The notes beneath the pieces were generated by a model that ran no database searches, was not told where the DNA came from, and saw only the letters and a list, made by a program, of their open reading frames with translations. Of a stretch of 64,000 bases of DNA, positions 33,601 to 45,600 are shown in pieces. Position numbers and translations under genes: made by a program. This DNA is from Amblyomma americanum (Eukaryota > Arthropoda > Arachnida > Ixodida > Ixodidae): assembly GCF_052857255.1 (NCBI RefSeq), contig NC_135497.1, positions 118,744,744 to 118,808,743 on the forward strand, given 5' to 3'. Every line of letters begins with the position of its first letter. Positions within the stretch are counted from its first letter, which is position 1.

Positions 33601-36600
33601 AAACGAAAGCTGAATGCCAGACTTGTGTCGCACTCCCTCACAGAGGACCAGAAGGACACGCGGGCATCAGTGAGCGCTGATTTGCTCTCCGAGGCAGAGA
33701 AGGATGCTGCATTCATCGACAGCATCATTGCTGAAGACGAAACGTGGTGTTTTCATTATGATCCTCAAACGAAGAGGCAGAGCGCCGAATGGCGGTCCAC
33801 AAGCTCTCTGGCGTCGAGAAAGGTGCGGCGACAGAAGACGAGAACAAAGACGATGCTGATAGTTTTTTTCGATGCCAGAGGTGTCATACACCACGAGTTT
33901 GTCCCACAAGGGTAGACGGTGAATCAGGAGTTTTATATCCGCGTGCTCTAACACATGCGTGACGCGCTGCGACGCCGTCGCCCTGACTTATGGGCAACTG
34001 GACAGTGGAGCCTTTTCCACGATAACCCGAGGCCGCACACTGCGCTCAGCGTGACAAAATTTCTCGCCGAGCACAGCATTACTGTACTTCCCCATCCACC
34101 ATACTCGCCGGACCTCTCCTCATGCGATTTTTTCCTGTTTCCTCGTGTGAAGAGAGCCCTAAAAGGTCGCTGGATGGGGAGCGTGGAGGTCATTCAAGGC
34201 CACGACAAAGGAGCTGACAGCCCTGCCAAAAGAATCGTTTTCCAACTGTTTCCAAGACCTCAAGAAGCGTTGGAAGCTGTGTATAGACTACAAGGGAGAC
34301 TATTTTGAAGGGGTACTTAACAAACTATTTCAATGCTAAACGCATTTTTTTTAATGGACTCAGTCTCGAAACCTTGCGGACAAAGGTTGTATTTGAAATT
34401 TTTGAATATTGAATCGAATATTCTTCTATTGGATTTGCTGAATGAAGCAAATAGTGCATTTTCAAAATTATTTTGAACGAATCGAATATGATCTCAAGTC
34501 TTCTAATAGTTTTCTAACAATAGCCACGAAGTCTGAATAGGCCATGTTGTAACGACTGTTTAAAAAACAGTACTCACTCTGACTCCGCACAACACACTGC
34601 CGTGATTGGTGTGCGCAAAATGGTGGGTCCAGCGCTGGGACATGGCACATACATGTGGTGGCATTCGTGATGATCACACGTATGGCTTCCGAGGCCGGGT
34701 GATACAACAGGATTTGCAAACGTTCAGCAAACTCTGCCTTCATGCCCAACATCAGAGACCAGGGCTCATAGCTCTGATCCCACTCGTCAACTGAGATGCT
34801 AGTTTGTTCACCATCGTCATTGGTAGCAAACGGGTAATATTTCGATGTACATGACATGGCGTTCGGAGAGTTAATACCGTATTTACGCTCATAATTTGCG
34901 CACTTTTTATTCTGAAATCAGGGCTCCAAGAAGGGGGTGCGCAAATTATGCGGGGATTTCGCGAGCGCGACTTAAAAAACTCCACAAAGGTCATAACGCG
35001 CAATATAGGTATAGTGTATGTTGCGTATACGTCAGCACCCGGACCCACACCCCACGCTGGCCGCCCCCCGAAAAAAGTTCACATTAAATGAAAGGCCGCG
35101 CACCTCCCCCTCTCCTTGCGGGATGGCATGAAGGTGCATGCACGAAGCTGAATAAGACCGCTAAAACAGCGTCATCGCTTGCAGCCCAGCCAATTGTTCG
35201 GTAGTTCCGGATTCCGTAAGTTTGCTTTCGCAACTTTGTCCGGGAAAGCAACCGCGAATCAATAAATCAATTATCACACCACACAATTCTTTAACAGTAC
35301 CACGCGAGCGTCGACCAAACTGCTTGTCGGCGCCTTATCATGGCACGGAGCTGTGAAGCCAGCGAGAATAGCCACGTGTGCACAAGTTTGCCGACACAAC
35401 GATTGTCGTCTATGGGCAAACTTGTGCGCACGCTTTTATTCTCGCTGGCTTCGCCGCTCCGCGCCGTGATAAGACGCTGACAAGCAGTATGAAACTCTCT
35501 GTATAGTTGTGATATCCCATCGCAAGAGACGACCGAACAACCAAACACAAGCCGTCAGAGCCACCAAGAAAAGCGTAGCCGGCAGTCGAGTCACATGCAT
35601 AAGCCGAACAAACAGCGGAGTTGGCTCTTCTATCAGCTGCTGATCCTCCCCGGAAGCGCTGCTGGCCGTTCCCGAGTGGCGATGCCGCTGGTGCCGCCGC
35701 GATTGTAACAGCGGCCTCTGACACCACCATGAACGCCCAGCGCACAAAATATTCAAAAAGCCTTCCGAACGAACATGTGGAATAGCCGAATGCTACTGGG
35801 TAGAGCCATAGGGTAGAGCTCGCGTGCATGATGGTGGTCTAGCGCAGCGCGGTGCGTAAAATATGCGAGCAAAAAATGTTTTTTTGTAAACCCGGGTGAT
35901 AAGTTAAGGGTGCGCAAATTATGCGCGTAAATACGGTATACAGACTTCTTGCTGCGGGCCCTCTAGTGGAGATCAGTGTTGCATTTTTCGAGAGCTACAG
36001 CTTTAACTCCATGAGTTATATGTCGCCGCTAGTGCTTTGGATGAATATTCGTTTTGTACGAATATTCACACAAGTATCGAATTAATCACAAGAATATTCC
36101 ATTCATATTTGATTCAGTTTTTAACTACACTATTAACTTTCGATTAAGTTCCGAAAAAATACTATTCACGAGTCTGAGTCGACTGTTGGGAAAATTTTTT
36201 AATTCAACTTTCTCAGCCCTAAATGCGTCTTTCTCTGCTGGTCATCCGCCAGCATGCATAGAAAGAGCCAAATAATACACTTCTATACGCAGCACGGAAC
36301 CAACAATCACAAGCGAAAATTGGCGAGTTCTTTCCGGTGACTTTGCATGCTCGTGCCCTCCTCCATCGCACGTTCCTGCGCAGTTGTGTTCAGTGGGGGT
36401 TGTTGATTAGATTCTTTCAGGCATCGCTCAGCTACCATGGCACGGCCAGTCAGCAGCATCGCTCCAGTGGGTCAGGAAGCTCTGCTTCCCAGGAAATTCC
36501 CGGCGGAGGAGCGCCGACCTTTGAGTGTGCTTAAAGTGACAAGAGGAGAGGGAAAGGCACGAAGACACTGAAGTTAAAATTTTGATACATATAACTCGGC

Positions 36601-39600
36601 TTCTGCAAAAGACATAAAAAAATTTCTTGCTGGAGGTTTGGTTTGGTTTATGGGGGTTTAACGTCCCAAAGCGACTCTGGCTATGAGTGACACCATAGTG
36701 AAGGGCTCCGGAAATTTCACCCACCTGGGGTTCTTTACCATGCACTGACATCGCACAGTACACGGGCCTCTAGAATTTTGCCTTAACCAAAGTGATTGTT
36801 CAGGTTTTTTTTATCTGCATATTATATATTCGCTCTATGGCAGCATATATTAAGGAATGCTTCAGAAATTCTCATTGCAATTCATATTGCTTGAAACAGT
36901 GCTTGAACTATGGCACTGCATTTAAGCTATGTAATGGAAGTGCTCCTGACATGTAGTTACAGATTGTTCAGTTTATTTACTTCGTTTGTGCCACATTTTT
37001 GTGCAGGACGAATTGCTTGAGGAGCTGGAGACCTTGGAGCAACAGGAACTGGATGAGAAGCTGATTGATGTGGCTGGGCCAGCTGCGGAAGACCTTCCTG
37101 AGGTGCCTACTGCAGAACCTAGTAAAACTCGTAAGTTGTTATTGAAATCAAGGTTTCTTTATTTTTTTTTCCTTGACGGTCAGGAACAAAGTCTTGATAA
37201 ACGTGTGCAAAGTACTTGCAGTGGTGTTTTTGACATTCTGTTCTATAATTTAAAGGTATCTGATTCTTTTTCAAAGTCTTTTGATGAAGAGTTTTGTCAC
37301 CTGATGAAATTTTTTTCCTGGAAGTAATTATTTGCAAGTACTGTACAGCGTAGCTGGTGCTGAAGTCCGATAACATGTATTTAATACTTTTTGTCCATAA
37401 AAATTGTTTTGTTAGTGCTGTATGTTTTAACAAAAACTTTCAAACAGTTCATTCTTTCTTTCTTTACTACAGTAAAAGCTCGTTAATTCGACACTGACGG
37501 GACCGCGAAAAATTGTCGAATTAACCGAATGTCGAAATATCGAATGAACCACAAAAAACATGAAATTTGCCCCAGCATGACATACCTTTATTTGGCAAAG
37601 AAGTTTGTTATCGTCGTCTGCTTTTTCGGGCGAATTTGAGCGGCTACAATAGCTCTAACAGCTGCCAGATGCTCCGCGGCACGCGAACCATCCGGAATTT
37701 GTTCACAGAAGTCTTCCAGCACGGACAAGGCTTCTGCGGCTTCTTTCACCGTGCGCTTCGGCGTTTGGGGCAGGTGCTCACAAGTGTCATCTTCCGACGA
37801 ATCGTCGTTGTTGGCGCCTGTCACTTCTTGGATGATTTCATCCTCGGTCAGCTGACCGGCAATGGCGACACCATCATCGATGGACACGTAATCCGCGAGC
37901 CGCACGGCAGGAGGCAAAACGCTGTCGAAACAGCTGTCGTCTTCTGTGGTTGCGTCAGCTGCTTCTGTCGGCAGTTCCCCCACACCGCAGTTCGGTTGCA
38001 CAAAACCGCTGTGCCGAAAGCAGTTCGCAATAACTGCTGTAGGCGTGTTGTCCCATTCGTGCGCCAGAATGTTCAAAGCGCTGAGGAGCGTAAGGTCGTA
38101 CTTCTTCCCAGCTTCCATACAGAGAAGCATGCGCTGCAATACATGCTTTCTGTACTTGCATTTTATATGCTGGATTATGCCCTGGTCCATGGGCTGAAGG
38201 GCTGCGGTTGTATTCGGCGGGAGGAACACAAGCTTAATCCATTCCAGGCCCGACACCTTGCAGTGAGCACTGCAATTGTCCACAACCATGAGGACCTTCC
38301 GTTTCTCAGCTCGAAAACGGCGATCCATTTGATGAAGCCAGGACTGAAATATGCTGGACGTCATCCAAGCCTTCCTGTTGGCTTGGTATTCAACCGGAAG
38401 GCGCCGCGCGTTCTTGAAGCACCTCGGCTTCTGAGCCTTTCCGATCACTAGGAGAGGCAGACGCTCTGTTCCCGTCATGTTAGCGGCAAGTAGCACAGTG
38501 ACCCTTTCTTTGCTTCTTTTCCCTGCTGTGCAGGGGTCACCTTTAAAGGGGATCGTCTTATCCGGGAGTGCTTTAAAGAAAAGCGCTGTTTCGTCGGCGT
38601 TAAATATGTTCGGAGCGTCGTACGCAGCTAGGTGTTCACGAAGCCCGGTGATCCGCCACTCCTCGATCCTGTCTTCGTCCACGGATGCTCTTTCGCCACA
38701 CACACTCTTAAAAGTCAGATTGTGACGGCTTCTGAAGCGAGCAAGCAAACCTTCAGAAGCTTTGAACTCTTCAAGGTTCATTTTTGTGGCGAACCTTTCA
38801 GCCTGGGCACAAATTAATGGCCCACTCACAGGGAGGTAGGCCTCACGTGCGTTTCTAATCCATCGCATTACGGCTTCTTCGAGTTCCGGGTGGGCCGCAG
38901 TCCGCAGTCGTTTCCTTTTGTCACCGTAGGCTTCACTGTCAAACGCCTCCATAATGCTGTTTTCATTCTTCACGTAAGTGGCCAAGGTGGTTCTTTTAAC
39001 ATCATACTTGACCATCACGTCAGAGCGTGAAACACCATGCTTCAGCACCTTCAATATTTCCACTTTCGTGGCTAGGTCCTTCGCCTGGTTGTACTTCGGC
39101 CGCTTTGCCGGTGTCGCCATCGGAGCAGGACGCGATGGCGAGGCGCGCAGGCACGGCGCGCTACGCACTCGAAAACAGCACAGTAAACACGCTGGCAAAG
39201 CACGCAATATCCAGAAAAGGCGTGTTAGGGTTCAATAACCGCGATCGTAGCAGCAAGAAACACGGGGCAACGACGACACACGCCAAAACGAGACTTGCTG
39301 AAGATAGGGTTAACACGACGACTGAGCACGACTGCAAGAGGCAACCAAGCACAAAGAAAGACAGCGGGTGCTTCGGCCACTGCTAACCTTGCTTCCCTCG
39401 CCCTCTCTCGCACTGCTGATGACGATGACCGTACGGATGGCCTACGCTACATTCTTTTTTTCCAACTTCACAGTAGCGCCGCTCTTGGCGGGCCGTGGAA
39501 CTAGGTCGAATTAACCGATGGGCGGTAAAATTTGTCCGAATTAACGAGAGTTTTGCCCCATAGACTCCTATATATAATTGTAGGGACCATGCGTGCAGGT

Positions 39601-42600
39601 CGAATTATCCGATTGTCCGAATTAACGGGGGTCGAATTAACGAGCTTTCACTGTAGCTGTGAAATTTGTGGGAGAGTCGAATCGTGCGACGGTGAATATT
39701 CAGGAAACAGTAACGACTCGGAGACGCATTCTTTAACAAACAGACAAGGAAAACTGTATTGACTTTATGGATACACAAAGAGTGGTCAGACGGACCACCC
39801 GACACAAACATCTCTCTTGCCATTGAAAAGACCACTGTCTTGCCGAGAGTCCAAGGGGGCCCGACAGCTTTCTGCTGCACCCGGCCGTTTCGCTGGCCAA
39901 CTCGCCTCCCGGGCGCCGCCGTCGAAACCCGATCCCGGGCCAGACACCAGCGCTCCAAAAACTGGGGAGTGTCCCCGCACTGCTCCGGTCCCCTATGGCA
40001 CCCCGTCGCGCACATGAGCATAGGAAACACACACACGCACAAACTAAAACTCAAAGGAGGGCACACGGGCGACGAGAAACACAGGCAATAGTAAACGATG
40101 CCATTCGTGGAAGACGCACTCTCCCTTCCCCAAAAAAAAAGACAGAATACACAACAGCCTGCCGGCCCCAACAGTGGCAGCACTACACACACAACTTGAG
40201 GAGGTAGAGAAGCTGTACTGGCCTTCGCAATGTGGATCCGTTGGTCTGCTTAACAGCACACGCTCGGACTTGGTTATCTCTTCCGTGGATCAGTTCGACG
40301 ATCCTCCCCGTCTTCACCTGTTCATTCTCGTCAGAGAAGTGCAGCTGCCCTCCCACTCGTAGCAGTCCCTCAGGGTCCAAAATAGGCTGTAACTTCTGTA
40401 AGCTTGATTGAGATTTCAATGAGAGTCCTTGGCCAAGACGGGATATGTCATCCGTGTATGCTTCTTCCTGAACGACTTTCAACCAGTATGCTTCGGCCCT
40501 TTCTACCTCTTCCGTTGCTAGACAAGAAGAAACTATGCCTGACAGACTCCGGCAAGCACTTATGAATTGGAACACCCAGGCAGTTATCCTTAATAAAAAT
40601 CGGAAAAAACTACTGTAGTGAGCCAGGTCCAAGTTCGGCATAAATGCCCTTACTTGCAACACCTTTACTTCTTTCCTTTCTTCCATACTTTCCTCAGTCG
40701 TTGAGACGTAACTCTCATTCAGAGCTAGCCAAGAATCCTCTCTCTCTGAAAGCCATGACGTTCCGAACCACCAGAGTCGGTCTCCTTGAAGACTCTGTAG
40801 AGTCGCTTCACGTGTCACATGATCTGTGGGGTTCTGTGAACCGGGGCAATGCCTCCATTTGTCTTTCTCTGTGCAGGTTTGAACCTCGGTCACTCTGTTT
40901 CTCACAAACTGGTTCCACTGCAAAGGGTTTTCTTTCAACCAATGAAGGGTTATGCTGGAGTCTGTCCAGTAAATCATTTTCAGTCGACCGGCATACATCA
41001 TTAAGCAGCCTTCCAGAAACTTGGCTATTCTAGCACCTATCAGTGCACCCATGAGTTCAAGTCGGGGAAGAGTCATACCTTTTAGGAGTGAAACTCTCGC
41101 TTTCGCGAAGATGAGTTCCGTGTGAACGCTGTCGTTGGAGTCCTCTAGTCGCAGGTAGGCGCATGCCCCGTACGCTCGCTGACTGGTGTCGCAGAAGATG
41201 TGCAACTGTACACTCTGCGGTTGAACTACTGTAGCAACACATTGGGGTACGGTCAGTGAACAAAGGTCCATTAGCTCCGACTTCCAGTCTTCCCACTTCG
41301 TGACAATATCATTGAGCAATTTGTCATCCCAACCAATGTGTCGTTGCCACAATTCCTGAAAGAGTGCCTTGGCTTGTATGGTAAATGGCACTAGCAATCC
41401 AAGAGGATCAAATATTCTGGCGATGGTTTGTAGAACAAGTCTTTTGCAGTTGTTCTCTCTGTCCAAAACGCTTGAGAGAGACTTGGTGGCCACGGTGATC
41501 GTATCCTCTGCAGAATTCCAAATAGGGCCAAGGATTTTTACTGTTACAGTTGAGTCATCCCGGCCCTCCTGCGACGCAAATAGGTCTTGCAAGCGCTTTG
41601 AGTTCGACTACCACTTTTGCAGACTCATTCCGCAAGCTCCAAGAATATCGTTGGCTTGCGCGAAAATCTCCGCATCCTTTTCTGTGTCTGCTCCAAGCAA
41701 CACGTCGACGTAGAACGACTCCGCCAGAAGCGCAGCTATTCTCTGCTTTGGCTCCTCAACTGTCTTAAGATGATATTGCAGGGTGGCATTTAGCAGGAAA
41801 GGGCTAGCCTCGGTGCCAAACGGCACACGCTTCATTCGCCACTCTTCTACATCAGGATCAAGTTCTTCCTTTGAAGGCAAGCTGTTAAACCAGAGAAAGT
41901 GCAGGGAGTCTCAGTCCTCTTTTCAGGCACTGATTTGCAAGAATGCCCTCTCAATGTCAGCTGTCAAAGCGATTTGATGAAGTCGAAAACGAATCACCAG
42001 CTTGACTAGATCCGCTAAGAGAGAAGGCGCCTTCTCCAAATGGTCGTTCAGGGAGGAAGACCCCTGTTCGTGTGAGGAGGCGTCAAAGACAATGCATAGC
42101 TTTGTCGTTCTTGAGCCACTGTGCAAAACAGCGTGGTGTGGCATATAATAAACCTGATCGGTGGCTTGCTCTTCAGGTGTTACACATTCGGCGTAGCCCA
42201 CATCTATGTAGCTCCGCATTGTACTTTCATACTCCGCGCCAAATTCCGGAGTGCGCTGAATTCTTTTCCCTAGGCTCTTCGGTCGCTTTAGTGCCTGTGA
42301 GCGGTTGTCACAAAGTTGTCCACTGTTTTCTTTCCAAGGAAGGGCGACTTCGTAGCGGCCGTTCTTCATTCTGATGTTTCTTTCAAACTGACCCACAATC
42401 GCTTCCGCTGCCTCATTCGGCCCTCCGGTATGATCCATAATGCCAATGCTTTCCAATTCCCAGAAGCCTTTCACAAGTCTTTCAGTGCTTTCAAGGACTG
42501 TGCTTACCCTGAGGACACAGAAGTTGGCTGAATTGTCAACTGAGGTATGGACGGATATCGGACCCTGAACCATCCAACCGAAGACCGACCCCAGGGCAAC

Positions 42601-45600
42601 CAAGTCAGCGTTTTGCTGGGAGCGTTGAATTTCTCCCGTCGTGAATTTCCACAGGTGTTCAGCGCCAATAAGAAGCCCAATTCCGAATACCACTGGCATT
42701 CTCGGCAATAGAAGCTTGTCCGCGATGGGCCGTCCTGTCTCTTCTATTGCTCTGACAAAGTCGTTTTCAACAGGCACCTGGACTATGTCGTTGCTGATGA
42801 AAGGAATCTCAATGGCCTCTATAATGTATTCCTTGTCACTGTACTGGCTGCGAAGATGCACTTCTACTAGATGACGTCTTTCTGTTGCTGATGTGGCTGT
42901 CCCGAAGGTACTCAGCTGGAGAGAGGTCTTTCCACTTTCTTTGAGGCCTAAAGATTTAGAGATGTCCTCACGGATAAAAGTGCGGTTACTTCCCCCATCT
43001 ACGATGCCTCGAATGTAACCGCGCCTACCTTCTCCAATAGCCCAAAGCCGGCAGGTTTGCAGAAGAATTTCATTGTTGATGGAATTTCGGCTGCTGGTAT
43101 GCAAGGTGTTAATATCCAATCTTGGAGTCACCTCTAGTTTCTTCGGCTTCCAGTTTGGGTCGCACACTGATAGCACGTCTGCCGCTACACTTCCCGCATT
43201 TCAGTCGGCGGCGGCAGTCTTTCGAACGATGTCCTCTCAAGGTACATCGGAAGCAGCGGTTGTCCCTTTTAAGTCATTGCAAGTTTTTTTCCCTGTTTAC
43301 TTCACTGTCGCAATCTGCAGCGTTGTGAGTAAGTGAGCCGCAGAAAAAGCACTGTTTCCTTACTTGGGAAGTTGCGTGCAGTACAGCAGACGTCGGCGGA
43401 AGAGACAACGATTTCCTTTCGCTTTCCTGTCAGACTCGCTGGTTGTCTCTATTGCTGCCAATACCGCTCTTTTCCCGGCTTTCAACTTCGACTGTCAAAA
43501 AAGTTGGAAGTTGTTCCAGCTCACCGTCTGAAGGGCTCGTGACAGATGTAGCCTCACCGTTCTGAGTGTCGCTAGCTGAACACGACCACTCCGGAGTGTT
43601 GGCCAGCCGTTTATAATAGCCAACGACGATGTCAGCAGGTAGGGCTTTCAAAAGAATGTCTATCATCATGGCAGAATAAGTGGTCGAGCTCACCTTCAAC
43701 CCATTCAGTTCGCACACATGACATTGAACGTGATCCACGAGCTTCCGCATGCCTCGCACGTCGTCCAATGATGTTACGGACGGTAGCGGTCTCAGATGGG
43801 CAAGGTGCTCCTGGATAATCTGTCGGTTGTCGCCAAAGCGTTTGGACAGAATGTTTACGGCATCGTCGTACCACTCCCCTGTCACCTGTAATCCGGCTAT
43901 CGATGACGCTCAGAAGGCTTCTCAAGTAATGAAACTTTTCTCCCTTTGTGAGGTTTCCATTCTCATCAACGGCTTCTTTAAACTGCTCCCAAAAACCACG
44001 CCACTGTCGAAGCTCACCGTTGAAGGTCTGCAGCTGAAGGGTGGGCAGCTTGACTGCACTGCGGTGAACAGCTTCGCCGCCGCCATGTTGGCTTCCTCAT
44101 TGGGGTGGCTCTGCTGGCTGTGTAGCCAATAGGCGAGGAGCTCTCAGCACTTCAGCTTCTTTTGCCTTGAGCTGTCCAAGCATGCCCCTGGCTGCGTCCT
44201 CGTACCGCATGACCGTCTCAAACTCAGAAGAGGAAGTCTTCATCAGCAACGGAATCTTCCAATTCGGCGTTCAGCTTAAGCAATTCGTCGTTGTTGGCTG
44301 CAAGTCTTTCGATTAGTTCCGATGTCTGTTGTGCCCAAAGCTGCCTTGGCCTCGTTGATCAGCTTGGTATTTTGCTGTCGACGCGCTGTTCTCTTTTCTT
44401 TTGATCTCTGCATGATTGCGCAGAAAGGACTGTGGCGTCACTCACTTTCTCCGTTACCGTCGCAGCCTGGTCCCAGCTTTCAGAAGTTCTCCAAGTCCTG
44501 GAGATTGCAGTTCCCGGGTTTCGGCACCATGTTGTTTTGTGAAATTTGTGGGAGAGTCGAATCGTGCGACGGTGAATGTTCAGGAAACATTGATGACTCG
44601 GAGACGCATTCTTTAACAAACAGACAGGAAAACTGTATTGACTTAATGGATACACAAAGAGTGGTCAGGCAGAGCACCCGACACAAACGTCTCTTCTTTG
44701 CCGTCTAAGAAGCCACTGTCTTGCCAAGAGTCCGAGGGGCCCCGGCCGCTTTCCGCTGCACCCGGCCGTTTCGCTGCCCAACTTGCCTCCCGGGCGCCGC
44801 CGTCGAAACCTGATCCCGGGCCAGACACCAGCACTCCAAAAACTGGGAGTTTCCCCGCACTGCTCCGGTCCCCAATGGCACCCCGTCGCGCACACGAGCG
44901 TAGGAAACTGTGTACACAAGCTCAAAGGAGGGCACACGGGTGACGAGAAACGCAGGCAGTAGTAAACGATGCCATTCGTGGAAGACGCACTCTCCCTTCC
45001 CCCCCAAAAAAAAAGACAATACACAACAACACTAGCCTTCCTGCCATGGAGCAGTCAGTGGTAAAATGTTTTGGTGTTCATCCTGTTTCTACTTGTAGCC
45101 AAGAACGTGAATCTTTTAAGATTTATTGTCTGCTTATGCTCCAGAATCCCGGGAATATATAACATTTATGCAGAAATAAATGTTGTGACTGCTTCCACAA
45201 ATACTTGGTTTACATCAAAGGCTTACATTATCAGATTTACATCAGAGTTGGACCTTGGTCTACAGTAGTATTGCTTTTATTAAAACTGCTGGAACTGGTA
45301 TTTAAGTTAATTTTTCTTATACTGAGCACAAGTTAACGAGAGAAAGGAGTTGCTTGCATAGTTTTATAACATGTTTTGCCTTATTACATGCACACGGACA
45401 ATGCTTTTTGCATTATGCCTTACTAGTTCCTGTGTTTCGTAGATGGGAACAGTGTATGTAATGATTTATTAGTTCCTAGTCCATGATGTTTGAAACTGGC
45501 TCAAGATTGAAGACTGATTGTGTGCGGCATACTTTTGCTGTTTTATAACCAGTATTAGCTTGACATGTTTTAGCTAGCCTTTGCGAATTATTCAATAATT

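Larger units (their letters stand above)
33031..36210. mobile_element. hAT-like AT-rich repeat, split by two later insertions
   Basis: The left end TAGGGGTGTGCAAAT and AT-rich flanks full of CGAATATTC words (34390-34560 and 36040-36180) look like one repeat family with hAT-type ends, as at 45575. A mariner (33051-34389) and a second TIR element (34877-35936) sit inside it. The right end is not clearly resolved. Confidence 0.35.
30711..37006 (+). other. CHMP4 intron 3
   Basis: A 6.3-kb intron carrying an AT-rich TIR element, a hAT-like repeat with nested mariner and TIR elements, and a truncated Ruka. 30.8-31.5 and 32.4-33.0 kb show nothing recognisable. Confidence 0.9.
39658..45032 (-). mobile_element. 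BEL/Pao LTR retrotransposon, defective
   Basis: LTRs at about 39658-40156 and 44538-45032 (each near 495 bp, starting TGTGAAATTTGTGGGAGAGT on the + strand). TAGC occurs directly outside both ends (39654-57 and 45033-36), a likely 4-bp duplication. The element reads on the minus strand: primer-binding site, gag, DUF1758 protease, reverse transcriptase, RNase H, and only the C-terminal tail of integrase. It is inserted immediately beside the right end of the Tigger element. LTR divergence and broken frames make it inactive. Confidence 0.9.

Noticed and set aside
37567..38451. 294-codon + strand frame
   Set aside because: Antisense shadow of the intact Tigger transposase; no domain of its own.
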